Position numbers and translations under genes: made by a program. A model generated the notes under the pieces. It had not been told where the DNA came from. It made no database searches and worked only from the letters and a program-made list of their open reading frames with translations. Positions 1 to 7,147 of a DNA stretch of 64,000 nt are shown piece by piece. Location of the stretch: positions 62,001 to 126,000 of the forward strand of contig JAZQJZ010000007.1 of the NCBI GenBank assembly GCA_045541915.1. The letters run 5' to 3'. This stretch comes from RGIG5579 sp045541915 (GTDB lineage Bacteria; Bacillota; Clostridia; Oscillospirales; SIG627). The number at the start of each line of letters is the position of its first letter. Positions within the stretch are counted from its first letter, which is position 1.

Positions 1-753
1 CCGCCAGGAAAACGCCCGGGTAAGAAATTTCTCCTTGGGACTTTCGATCACATCCTCCGTCAGCTCCGAAATATGATCCTCCTGAAAAAAGGAAATGGGA
101 GTTTTTTCCGGCGTGGCATTCATCGGACAAGCGCTCTGGCACAGATCACATCCCCATTTGCACTTTGCTTGAGAAAGCAGCCTTTCCTCCTTTTCGCTTC
201 GAATCTTCTTTTGAGAGATCAAGGAAAGACACTCTTTTCGTTCCGGATCCAAAATGGCGCCGGTGGGACAGGCAGTGCGACAAAGGGAGCAACCGCGACA
301 GTGCTGGATCTCTTTTGGTTTTTGAGGGGAAATGGCCTTGGTCAGAAAAAATTCACCGATAAAAAAATAGGAGCCATACCGGGAATTTAAGACCAGTCCG
401 TTTTCTCCCAGAACGCCAAGTCCGGCACGAAGCGCCGCTTCCCGTTCCCGGATGGGAGAGGAATCGGTAAAGCCGCAAAAGGCGATAGGACTTTTCTTCT
501 CCTCCAGATATTCTCCCAGGCGCTGGGAAAGAAGACGCAAATACAAATGGTAGTCCCGTGGCTGCGCGTAAATGGAAAGATTGGTGGTTTTTTGCCCGGA
601 AAAATATGGGATCAGAAACAAAACGGCACTTTCCACCTTGCCGATCTTCTGCTCCATTTTTTGAAATTTTGTTTCATCCCAGATAGAAAGATCCTCTATG
701 GCAAGCTCTCCATAACAAAAGATCCCCTGGGATTCCAAAAATGAACCGATCAT
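1..753 (-). CDS. queG: QueG-like epoxyqueuosine reductase, 3' end beyond window
   Basis: The gene reads leftwards from ATG at 753 (GGAGGA seven bases upstream) and is cut by the window edge after about 251 residues. The visible protein carries two bacterial ferredoxin-type 4Fe-4S cysteine sets: CRGCSLCRTACP and, about 40 residues later, CDLCQSACP. They follow an N-terminal domain with the motif ALRAGLGVLGENGLV. This arrangement is that of QueG, the cobalamin-dependent enzyme that reduces epoxyqueuosine to queuosine in tRNA. Known QueG proteins are longer, so the C-terminal part is missing here. Other double-cluster iron-sulfur proteins share this architecture, so the family is firmer than the exact substrate. 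Confidence 0.75.
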   Translation of the reverse strand, partial: MIGSFLESQGIFCYGELAIEDLSIWDETKFQKMEQKIGKVESAVLFLIPYFSGQKTTNLSIYAQPRDYHLYLRLLSQRLGEYLEEKKSPIAFCGFTDSSPIREREAALRAGLGVLGENGLVLNSRYGSYFFIGEFFLTKAISPQKPKEIQHCRGCSLCRTACPTGAILDPERKECLSLISQKKIRSEKEERLLSQAKCKWGCDLCQSACPMNATPEKTPISFFQEDHISELTEDVIESPKEKFLTRAFSWR

Positions 754-802
754 CTTGTATTCCTCCCCAAAACAGTGTAGCAAAGGGAAGGAGAGAAGTC
801 AA

Positions 803-2173
803 TTATTTTTTGAAAAAGCGAAGATAACTGTCATCCCTCTTTTCTTTTCCGAAAAATTCGGCGCGGAGATCCCGTTCCTTTTTCTTTGGAATCTTTTCTT
901 CTCCCGGCAAAAACGGAAGGGAGGACAGGGCGTATCGCAGAGCGTCCGGCGCGTGGGTATATTCATGGGGAGTCAGAGCGGCATCCTCGGTTTTGATGGG
1001 ATCAAAGGTCAGGCGTGGAAGGGTTCGAAGAAGGTTTTTACACTGGGGAAAGATCCCCAAAAACGCCTTCTCTTCCCGTTCGGCACGCAAAAATTCTCTC
1101 ATTCTCCGCCAACCGGGGATTCTGGCATTGTCTGCCGGAACCAGGCCCCGAACGCCCCCTTTTTTTAAGATATCAAAGCCGCTTTTTCCCCCATCCTGGC
1201 GGCGTCCGGCAAGGTCAGGAGAAGCGGTAATATAGCGCACCTCTTCCCCGGCGATGGTCTCTCGGATCTTTTCCGCCGCCTCCGACAGCACCAGATCCGG
1301 CTCATACAGCTCCCGATACACCACAACACAGCTTCGATCCGGAGGATAAGCCAAAAGCAAAAATGCGGTCATATCCAAACCGTAATCCAGCGCGCCGAAG
1401 CGGATCCAGTTCTCTGGCACGGAAAAGGGGCTGATCTCGTGCTTTCTTCGGTCAAATTCCGTGAAATACTGTCCCTCAAAGGCATCCCAGTCGCCGTCCA
1501 GCATGGCCCGACGGCGAAGGGGAGGCAGACTTTCCAGGGTTCGTACATATTCTGGGTTTTCCTTCAGCAAATAGCGGTTGTCATACACCGTGGAGGGAAT
1601 GAAAATATAATCCTCCGCCTTTTCCCCCTCCCGGTATTCCCGATCGATAAAAAGCCGTTTTACCCAGGCATGTCCCACACCGCCCGGGTTGCAGGTAAAA
1701 TACATCCGCGGAACAAAGGGCTCCTGTAACAGTCCGGCCAAACGACAGCATTCAGTCATGGCATAGTACTGACTTTCCGTAAACTGGGTGGCCTCCTCCA
1801 TTCCGATCACCTCGTACGCCTGTCCCTGATACTGGAGCGCATCCCCCTCCTCGCTCAAATATCCCAATTTGATCCGAGATCCGCCCGGAAACAAAAATTC
1901 CTTGGTGGAATCCTTATAGGAAGCGATCCCATAAAGCCATCTTCGAAGCGGATTGATGTGGTTTTCACGTAATTCGGGGAAGGTGCGGCGCAGCAGCAGG
2001 ATCTGGATCCCCGGATAGCGCAGGGCAAGCAGCACAAGCTTTGCACGCATGGCAAAGCTCTTTCCCCCTCCTCTGGCGCCGCCATAGGCAATGCGTCTGG
2101 CCCCGGCTCGAAAAAAGGCCTCCTGGGGCGGAAAGGGATGAAGTGTAGATAAAAATTTTTCAATTGCATTCAT
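803..2173 (-). CDS. phage terminase large subunit (orphan)
   Basis: 456-residue DNA-packaging motor protein. It has the Walker A motif GGARGGGKS at 31-39, a Walker B-like segment ending GMEEAT near 120-128, a TCNPGG coupling motif at 160-165, and nuclease aspartates in ALDYG (D263) and HAPDALRY (D410), so ATPase and nuclease both look intact. Terminases of this PBSX/Terminase_6-like type cut concatemeric phage DNA and pump it into proheads. No portal, capsid or tail gene is nearby; the only phage-type neighbour is terS at 3660-4055, separated by a thiamine operon on the other strand. The ATG at 2173 has no clear Shine-Dalgarno and lies 7 bases from the thiT -35 box, which suggests its original upstream region was replaced. 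Confidence 0.85.
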   Translation of the reverse strand: MNAIEKFLSTLHPFPPQEAFFRAGARRIAYGGARGGGKSFAMRAKLVLLALRYPGIQILLLRRTFPELRENHINPLRRWLYGIASYKDSTKEFLFPGGSRIKLGYLSEEGDALQYQGQAYEVIGMEEATQFTESQYYAMTECCRLAGLLQEPFVPRMYFTCNPGGVGHAWVKRLFIDREYREGEKAEDYIFIPSTVYDNRYLLKENPEYVRTLESLPPLRRRAMLDGDWDAFEGQYFTEFDRRKHEISPFSVPENWIRFGALDYGLDMTAFLLLAYPPDRSCVVVYRELYEPDLVLSEAAEKIRETIAGEEVRYITASPDLAGRRQDGGKSGFDILKKGGVRGLVPADNARIPGWRRMREFLRAEREEKAFLGIFPQCKNLLRTLPRLTFDPIKTEDAALTPHEYTHAPDALRYALSSLPFLPGEEKIPKKKERDLRAEFFGKEKRDDSYLRFFKK

Positions 2174-2179
2174 TTTTAC

Positions 2180-2208
2180 TTGACAAATCGCGAAAAAAAG
2201 AATAAGAT
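2180..2208 (+). promoter_or_regulatory. promoter of thiT-thiN
   Basis: TTGACA at 2180-2185 and TAAGAT at 2203-2208 are separated by 17 bases, the housekeeping sigma spacing. Transcription would start just ahead of the TPP aptamer. Confidence 0.7.
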
Positions 2209-2228
2209 AATGGCACGCACAAGAGCGG

Positions 2229-2308
2229 AAAACAGGGGTGCTACGGCTGAGACGCATGAAAATGCGAACCCTTTAACCTGAGATGGATAATACCGGCGTA
2301 GGGAGTTT
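2229..2308 (+). promoter_or_regulatory. TPP riboswitch (THI element)
   Basis: The conserved THI-box blocks are all present in order: GGGGTGC, GGCTGAGA, a short variable hairpin (CGCATGAAAATGCG), ACCCTTTAACCTGA, and GGATAATACCGGCGTAGGGA. AAAAC at the 5' end can pair with GTTTT at the 3' end to close P1. The aptamer binds thiamine pyrophosphate and is followed by an intrinsic terminator, so it is expected to shut off thiT-thiN when TPP is abundant. Confidence 0.95.
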
Positions 2309-2330
2309 TTGAGAGAACCAGATTCGAGTT

Positions 2331-2363
2331 CGCACAGGGCTTCCGTCCTGTGCGATTTTTATT
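2331..2363 (+). terminator. riboswitch expression-platform terminator
   Basis: A perfect eight-pair stem (CGCACAGG with CCTGTGCG, 8-base loop) is followed by ATTTTTATTT. It lies between the TPP aptamer and the thiT ribosome-binding site, as expected of a transcription-attenuating platform. Confidence 0.85.
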
Positions 2364-2380
2364 TGCAAGGAGTGTTTTTT

Positions 2381-3037
2381 ATGTCACAAAACAAAACAAA
2401 AAAGCTGGTCACCTCTGCTATGCTCATTGCCTTGGGAACTGCCGTTTCTCTGGTTTCCGAATGGATCCCCTTTCTCAATCTTCCCTTTGGCGGCACCATC
2501 ACCCTGGCAAGCCTTCTTCCTCTGGTTCTGATCTCCTATCTTTACGGAATCCGCTGGGGCCTGGGCGCAGGCTTTGTGTTCTCACTGCTTCAAATGGCAG
2601 TGGGATTTAAGACCGTTTCCGGTCTGTTTCTTCCCAATTCCGATTCTTATATGGGATCGGTGGGAATCGCCTTTGCCATTTTGCTTTTGGATTACGTTCT
2701 GTCCTTCACCTCCGTGGGCCTGGGAGGGCTGTTCCGAAACAAGCTCAACCAAAAATGGGCCCTTGTTTGGGGAAGCGTGCTGGCGCTGTTCCTTTGCTAT
2801 TTCTTCCACGTGCTTTCCGGCGCCATTTTCTACGGCGCCTGGGCAGAGTGGTTCTTTTTGGAAAGCGCCGCCAAGGATCTTGCCATTTCCTCCTTCATTA
2901 TGGAGACCTTTACCGGCCACGGACTTTCCATTGCCTACTCCGTTGTGTATAACGGACTTTATATGTTTCCGGAAATGCTCATCACCGCAGTGGCTGCCGG
3001 CGCCATTTCCCGCATCCCTACTTTGAAAAAAATTTGA
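2381..3037 (+). CDS. thiT: thiamine ECF transporter S component ThiT
   Basis: 218-residue membrane protein with about six hydrophobic segments. It has the N-terminal MLIALGTAVSLVS helix typical of energy-coupling-factor S components, and the thiamine-binding aromatic pattern near FYGAWAEWFF and a final YNGLYMFPEML helix match YuaJ/ThiT. It captures thiamine at the membrane and works with shared EcfA/A'/T modules that are not in this window. The start at 2381 follows AAGGAG by nine bases. It is the first gene after the TPP riboswitch and is followed 13 bases later by thiN, giving an uptake-plus-pyrophosphorylation salvage operon. Confidence 0.92.
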   Translation: MSQNKTKKLVTSAMLIALGTAVSLVSEWIPFLNLPFGGTITLASLLPLVLISYLYGIRWGLGAGFVFSLLQMAVGFKTVSGLFLPNSDSYMGSVGIAFAILLLDYVLSFTSVGLGGLFRNKLNQKWALVWGSVLALFLCYFFHVLSGAIFYGAWAEWFFLESAAKDLAISSFIMETFTGHGLSIAYSVVYNGLYMFPEMLITAVAAGAISRIPTLKKI

Positions 3038-3050
3038 AAGGTAGCACTTT

Positions 3051-3659
3051 ATGACTCCCATCTGTCGCATCGTCGGCGCAGGCGATTTTTCTCCCTCCCT
3101 ACTTCCCGAATCAAGGCCGGGGGATTTTCTCATCGCCGCAGACGCCGGATTTTCCCGTCTGCACTCTGCCGGTATCCAGCCGGATCTTTACATCGGTGAC
3201 GGTGACTCCTTGGGCTACACGCCCCAGGGGGTCGGCGCCGTGGTTCTCCCCAAGGTCAAAGATGATACGGATACCCTGGCCGCGATCAAAGAGGGGCTTT
3301 CCCGAGGCTTTTTGCGGTTTGAGCTGTACGGTGCGCTGGGTGGAGACCGTTTCTCCCATTCCATTGCCAACCTGCAAACCCTTTTCTATTTGGCAAACCA
3401 CGGGGCAACAGGGACCATTGTGGATTCCAAATGCACTGTGTCCCTTCTGACACCCGGAACCTATACCCTGGATCTTTCCGGAGGGTATTTTTCCCTTTTT
3501 GCTTTGGATTTGCCGGGTACCGTTTCCATTGAAAATGCCAAATACCCACTGAAAAGTACCACCATTTCCCCTTATTTTCCCATCGGCGTGAGCAACGAGG
3601 GAGAAAAGGAAACCTGTATCACGGTGGAAAAAGGAAATCTCTTTTTGATCCGGGAGTGA
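3051..3659 (+). CDS. thiN: thiamine pyrophosphokinase
   Basis: 202-residue cytoplasmic enzyme converting thiamine and ATP to thiamine pyrophosphate and AMP. Diagnostic motifs are AADAGFSRL, PDLYIGDGDS (the metal/ATP aspartates), KDDTDTLAAI and GALGGDRFSHSIANLQ, all in family order. It is co-transcribed with thiT under the TPP riboswitch, so imported thiamine is activated directly. Its TGA is immediately followed, with no spacing, by the stop codon of the convergent terS gene, an unusually tight tail-to-tail junction without a terminator between them. Confidence 0.93.
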   Translation: MTPICRIVGAGDFSPSLLPESRPGDFLIAADAGFSRLHSAGIQPDLYIGDGDSLGYTPQGVGAVVLPKVKDDTDTLAAIKEGLSRGFLRFELYGALGGDRFSHSIANLQTLFYLANHGATGTIVDSKCTVSLLTPGTYTLDLSGGYFSLFALDLPGTVSIENAKYPLKSTTISPYFPIGVSNEGEKETCITVEKGNLFLIRE

Positions 3660-4055
3660 TCATTCCGCCCAGACCGAGCAAACGCCCAAATTCAAGGGAG
3701 CCTCTTCCTTTTGACCTCCCTCTCCCCAGCGCTGGAAATTCACCGATAAAAACAGCTTGGCGCCGGCGGCGGTATCCTTATAAAAAAGCTTTTCCTCTGC
3801 ATTTTCTTCTACTCGCAAAAGCGCTCGGTCCACGAGCGCTTTTATTTTTTTATCCTTGATCTCTCCCAATTCCTCCCGACTTCTCAAGCCCAAGGCGAGG
3901 GCAATCCCGGTGACCGTACAAGGTCTCTCCTCAAACAGGATCTCTCCGGTTTTGGCGATGACAAAATTTCCCTCCTGATCCCGTTTTTCCACCCTTCTGG
4001 ATCGAAAATACTCACAAAGCAGCCTTCTTGCCTTCTCTTCTGTCATTCTTTTCAC
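3660..4055 (-). CDS. terminase small subunit-like DNA-packaging protein (orphan)
   Basis: 131 residues. A predicted helical N-terminal DNA-binding part contains TVTGIALALGLRSREEL, followed by AL-rich helices and the ending KDTAAGAKLFLSVNFQRWGE. The last pattern (GA-x-FxL-xxNFxRW) is characteristic of small terminase/gp3-type packaging proteins, which recognise the phage pac/cos site and hand DNA to TerL. GTG at 4055 is preferred over ATG at 4046 because AGGAGG lies eight bases before the GTG and 17 before the ATG. It reads toward terL at 803-2173 but the thiamine operon lies between them. The family call rests on motif resemblance only. Confidence 0.65.
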   Translation of the reverse strand: MKRMTEEKARRLLCEYFRSRRVEKRDQEGNFVIAKTGEILFEERPCTVTGIALALGLRSREELGEIKDKKIKALVDRALLRVEENAEEKLFYKDTAAGAKLFLSVNFQRWGEGGQKEEAPLNLGVCSVWAE

Positions 4056-4118
4056 GATTTTTTCCTCCTTTTTTTCGGATCTTACCACAATTTGTCACTG
4101 CCAGGCAATGCCAATACC

Positions 4119-4147
4119 TTGACGAAAACGATCCTTTTTCATATAAT
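4119..4147 (+). promoter_or_regulatory. promoter of membrane protein gene
   Basis: TTGACG at 4119-4124 and TATAAT at 4142-4147 with a 17-base spacer, followed by AAGGAGG at 4165 before the ATG at 4176. Confidence 0.75.
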
Positions 4148-4175
4148 AATGAGGAAATCAAAACAAGGAGGCGTT

Positions 4176-5030
4176 ATGAAAAAAAGCTCTGTTCTTTCCC
4201 TATTGGCACTCTTTTTTGCCGTCTCTATGCTTGTTTTCACTTTTTTCACCTGCGGCTGGTTTTATTTGGACAATCGTTTCGAGCAGGGCACTTCCTCGGG
4301 AAATACCCTTCCCATTCAATTGGAAAACAGCAACGGCTTTCAATTTGGATTTGAAATCCCCATCGGAACCAAAAACGGGTTTTTATCCACCCTCAGCGAC
4401 TGCATCTGGACCTTTTCTCCCTTTCTGATGATCCTGTCGATCGCCCTTTCTTTTTTTCTCCAAGGGGAAAAGGCAAAAAGAGTTTCCTTCTTTCTTGCCG
4501 GAGTGCCGGCGGTTTTATATCCCCTCTCACAAATGATCCTTTTTCTCACCGGAAAAGACGTTCATTTTACTTTTCTTATCACCCTGTTCTTTCTCCTTGC
4601 CGTAGGGGGACTAACGCTTTTTGGAATTTTTCACCCGGAGGTCAGACCATTCGCCTGGCAAGTGGCGCTGTTTCATGTGGGTCTTGAAATTCTCCTTCTG
4701 ATCCTTTCGCTCATCTTCCGGGAAAAGTATTCGTTTTTTTATTTTTCAGAGTATTTTCACAACGGAAACCTTTGGTCCCGTTTCCATTATTTCATTTTTT
4801 CGGTCTTTGTGTATTACATTTCCTACTCCCTCTCCATTGCATTCCTTCACCTTTCCCAAAACAGAAAAGCACCTCGCTCTCCGAAGTATGCCGTAAAAGA
4901 AGAAACCGGCATTTCTCTTCCCTTCGAAAACGAAGCAGAACAAGAATCTCCGGAGACGGAGGAAAATGAAGATCCCGCGGTCGAGGAAGAGATCCCCCTT
5001 TCCCTGGAGGATCTGGGAATGGAGCGATAG
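4176..5030 (+). CDS. uncharacterised polytopic membrane protein
   Basis: 284 residues, no family recognised. About six or seven hydrophobic segments are visible between residues 5 and 235. The first may be an uncleaved signal anchor, and a loop of about 45 residues (FYLDNRFEQG onward) follows it, probably outside the cell. The last 45 residues are hydrophilic and strongly acidic (repeated EE, EET, EEIPLSLEDLG), probably cytoplasmic. The gene is monocistronic, with its own promoter and a terminator directly after the stop. Confidence 0.7.
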   Translation: MKKSSVLSLLALFFAVSMLVFTFFTCGWFYLDNRFEQGTSSGNTLPIQLENSNGFQFGFEIPIGTKNGFLSTLSDCIWTFSPFLMILSIALSFFLQGEKAKRVSFFLAGVPAVLYPLSQMILFLTGKDVHFTFLITLFFLLAVGGLTLFGIFHPEVRPFAWQVALFHVGLEILLLILSLIFREKYSFFYFSEYFHNGNLWSRFHYFIFSVFVYYISYSLSIAFLHLSQNRKAPRSPKYAVKEETGISLPFENEAEQESPETEENEDPAVEEEIPLSLEDLGMER

Positions 5031-5040
5031 AAACAAAAAA

Positions 5041-5072
5041 ACTCTTATGCAAGACATAAGAGTTTTTCTTTT
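5041..5072 (+). terminator. intrinsic terminator
   Basis: ACTCTTATG pairs with CATAAGAGT across a five-base loop and is followed by a T-rich run. It ends the membrane protein transcript. Confidence 0.85.
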
Positions 5073-5090
5073 TCCCGTGTTTTCTCCTGT

Positions 5091-5118
5091 GGCACTTTTC
5101 AATCCATCGCATAAAATG
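5091..5118 (+). promoter_or_regulatory. possible late-sporulation (sigma K-like) promoter of dpaAB
   Basis: No sigma-A promoter is evident before dpaA. GGCAC at 5091 and CATAAAATG at 5110 resemble the sigma K elements (AC and CATAnnnTA), but the spacing is about 14 and one -10 position mismatches. The expectation comes from Bacillus spoVF, which sigma K transcribes in the mother cell. Confidence 0.35.
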
Positions 5119-5147
5119 AACTGTGGAAAACCGGAAGGAGAGATACC

Positions 5148-5924
5148 ATGGAAGATTTTTTTGTTTTGGGCGAAGACCGACGCTTTGACCTTTTATCGGA
5201 GATGCTCAAAAGAGATCATTATCGAGTCAGCCGCACCCTTTCCCCCACCGAAGTCCCGTCTGCTTATCTGTTTTCCCTGGCATCTTCCGGGGATGATGTT
5301 TGCAGCGTTCTTGAAAAGGTTCCGAAAAAAAGCTTTGTCCTGGTTGGACGGAGCACGCCAAAGCTTGTTCAATTGGCAAAAGAAAAAGACCTTTCTTTGG
5401 TGGCACTATTGGAGGATGAAACTTATCTTTTGGCAAACTCTCTTGCCACCGCCGAGGGAACCCTTTCCGAAGTGATCCGCTGTACCGATCATCTTTTGAC
5501 CGAGGCGAGCATTCTCATTTGCGGATACGGAAATTGCGGAAGAAGCCTTGCGCGGCTCCTTTGGCTTTGCGGCGGCGAGGTTTGGGTCTGGTCCCGGGAA
5601 GGCTCTATGGAACGTGCGCGACAGGACGGATTCAATACCTATCGCGCTCCGGGTAAAAAAATGGGAATGTTTGATGTGATCATCAACACCGTTCCCGAAC
5701 CCGTTTTCACCGAGGAATTTCTGAATTCCATCCACCCGGGAACACATTTTTTCCAGGTGGCCTCCGGCCTTTCGGGAGTTTTGCCGGATCAAGCAAAGCT
5801 CCTTGGCATTCATTTCCACCCCCTGCCCGGGCTTCCCGGGCGCTTCGCACCGGCCACCGAGGCCGGCTCCATCTACCGTGTCTTGAACCGAACCTTGTTG
5901 CGGTCAAACCATGAAAGCGAGTGA
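5148..5924 (+). CDS. dpaA: dipicolinate synthase subunit A
   Basis: 258 residues. A Rossmann NADP-binding segment (ILICGYGNCGRSLARLLW, about residues 122-140) is followed by VWVWSREGSMERARQDGF and VIINTVPEPVF, the pattern of DpaA/SpoVFA. With DpaB it makes dipicolinic acid from a lysine-pathway intermediate in the mother cell; the product is loaded into the spore core as the calcium chelate. The ATG follows AAGGAG by eight bases. The pair dpaA-dpaB is separated by only six bases. It is strong evidence that the organism makes, or descends from makers of, endospores. Confidence 0.93.
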   Translation: MEDFFVLGEDRRFDLLSEMLKRDHYRVSRTLSPTEVPSAYLFSLASSGDDVCSVLEKVPKKSFVLVGRSTPKLVQLAKEKDLSLVALLEDETYLLANSLATAEGTLSEVIRCTDHLLTEASILICGYGNCGRSLARLLWLCGGEVWVWSREGSMERARQDGFNTYRAPGKKMGMFDVIINTVPEPVFTEEFLNSIHPGTHFFQVASGLSGVLPDQAKLLGIHFHPLPGLPGRFAPATEAGSIYRVLNRTLLRSNHESE

Positions 5925-5930
5925 ACCTAT

Positions 5931-6500
5931 GTGAAAAAAACCATTGGCTTTGCTCTGACAGGATCCTTTTGTACCCTGGACAAAGCCTTTCTTTTAATGC
6001 AAACATTAAAAGAGCAGTACAATATCATTCCCATTGTATCCGAACGGGTGGCGAGTACCGATACCCGTTTTTTTGAAAAGGAAGAGGTTTTGAAAACCAT
6101 CAAGACCATTTGCGGCCGCGAACCCATTTCCAGCATCACCCAGGCAGAGCCCCTGGGCCCGGGAAAGATGCTTGATTTTCTTTTGGTATGTCCCTGCACC
6201 GGCAATACCCTTTCCAAATTGGCTCTGGGGATCACCGATACCTGCGTGACCATGGCAGTAAAATCCCACCGGCGAAACGGAGGGGGCGTGCTCATCGCCC
6301 TTTCCACCAACGATGCCCTCTCCGGCTCTGCCGCAAATCTGGGCACCCTTATGGAGAAAAAAGGCTTTTATTTTGTCCCCTTGAGGCAAGACGACCCCGA
6401 AGGCAAGCCTTCTTCTCTTCAATGCGATTTTTCCCTGGTCCCCAAAGCGCTGGAATATGCCATGGCGCAAAAACAGCTTCAGCCCTTTTTCCTTTCATAA
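5931..6500 (+). CDS. dpaB: dipicolinate synthase subunit B
   Basis: 189-residue flavoprotein-fold subunit. The N-terminus IGFALTGSFCTLDKAF, the mid motif LLVCPCTGNTLSKLALGITDTCVTMAVKSHRR and ALSTNDALSGSAANLG are typical of DpaB/SpoVFB. The start is GTG at 5931, six bases after the dpaA stop, with only a weak ribosome-binding site, so it is probably translationally coupled. It acts with DpaA in dipicolinate synthesis for spores. Confidence 0.93.
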   Translation: MKKTIGFALTGSFCTLDKAFLLMQTLKEQYNIIPIVSERVASTDTRFFEKEEVLKTIKTICGREPISSITQAEPLGPGKMLDFLLVCPCTGNTLSKLALGITDTCVTMAVKSHRRNGGGVLIALSTNDALSGSAANLGTLMEKKGFYFVPLRQDDPEGKPSSLQCDFSLVPKALEYAMAQKQLQPFFLS

Positions 6501-6501
6501 C

Positions 6502-6535
6502 AAAAAACGGCAGACTTTTTGTCTGCCGTTTTTTT
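6502..6535. terminator. bidirectional terminator dpaB / CarD-family gene
   Basis: CGGCAGAC and GTCTGCCG form an eight-pair stem with A-run and T-run on the two sides, so it can stop transcription from both convergent genes. Confidence 0.85.
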
Positions 6536-7040
6536 AATCCATTCCCAATTCTTTTCTCACGAAACGGATCACTTCCAGATAATCCAGATTCAAAACATAG
6601 GAAAACTCGTTGAAGATCAAGCTTTCTGCATCCTTGAGAAAATAATCATCGGTATTATGAATCCGTTTTCCCTCTCCCAGCATTTCCTTCTTATGGAAGT
6701 AAATGTTTTTAATGAGAAGCAGAGCATCTCTGCGATCCGGGGAAGAAAGCGCTTTTTTGGAGATCTCACTGCGCCGGCGGAAATCACGGATCCATTCCGG
6801 CTCCCGCTCGACCACTTCCTTTAATACCGTCTTCACTTCCTCGACGGTCAAGGGAGCGCACATTCTGGCTACCAAGTCTTCATTATCACAAGGAACATAC
6901 AAAACCGAGCCCGTTTTAAAAAGCGGAGAAAGCACAAAATACTCTTGCTCTTTTTCTCCGATCTTCATCCTTTTTACTTCTTCGATCCGGCAAAGCCCTG
7001 ATTGGCCGTAACGAACCGTTTCCCCTGGGCGGAATTTCAT
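6534..7040 (-). CDS. CarD family transcriptional regulator
   Basis: 168 residues. The N-terminal RNA-polymerase-interacting module MKFRPGETVRYGQSGLCRI...YFVLSPLFKTGSVLYVPCDN (residues 1-56) is the CarD/TRCF Tudor-like fold, followed by a helical domain ending in VIRFVRKELG. Proteins of this type bind the RNA polymerase beta lobe and stabilise open complexes. Several clostridia carry multiple short paralogues with unknown regulons. ATG at 7040 follows AAGGAG. It is monocistronic and convergent with dpaB. Confidence 0.8.
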   Translation of the reverse strand: MKFRPGETVRYGQSGLCRIEEVKRMKIGEKEQEYFVLSPLFKTGSVLYVPCDNEDLVARMCAPLTVEEVKTVLKEVVEREPEWIRDFRRRSEISKKALSSPDRRDALLLIKNIYFHKKEMLGEGKRIHNTDDYFLKDAESLIFNEFSYVLNLDYLEVIRFVRKELGMD

Positions 7041-7147
7041 TTTCTTCTCCTTGATGATCTTTCGCTTCTGATTTTTCTACCTCTATTATATCATAAAATA
7101 CCAACAAAGGAAAAGAGAAAATTTCGTTTTTTTTTGATTTTTTTTGT

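Noticed and set aside
803..4055. Complete or remnant prophage
   Set aside because: Apart from terL and terS there is no integrase, portal, capsid, tail, lysis or phage regulator, and the flanks are housekeeping genes.
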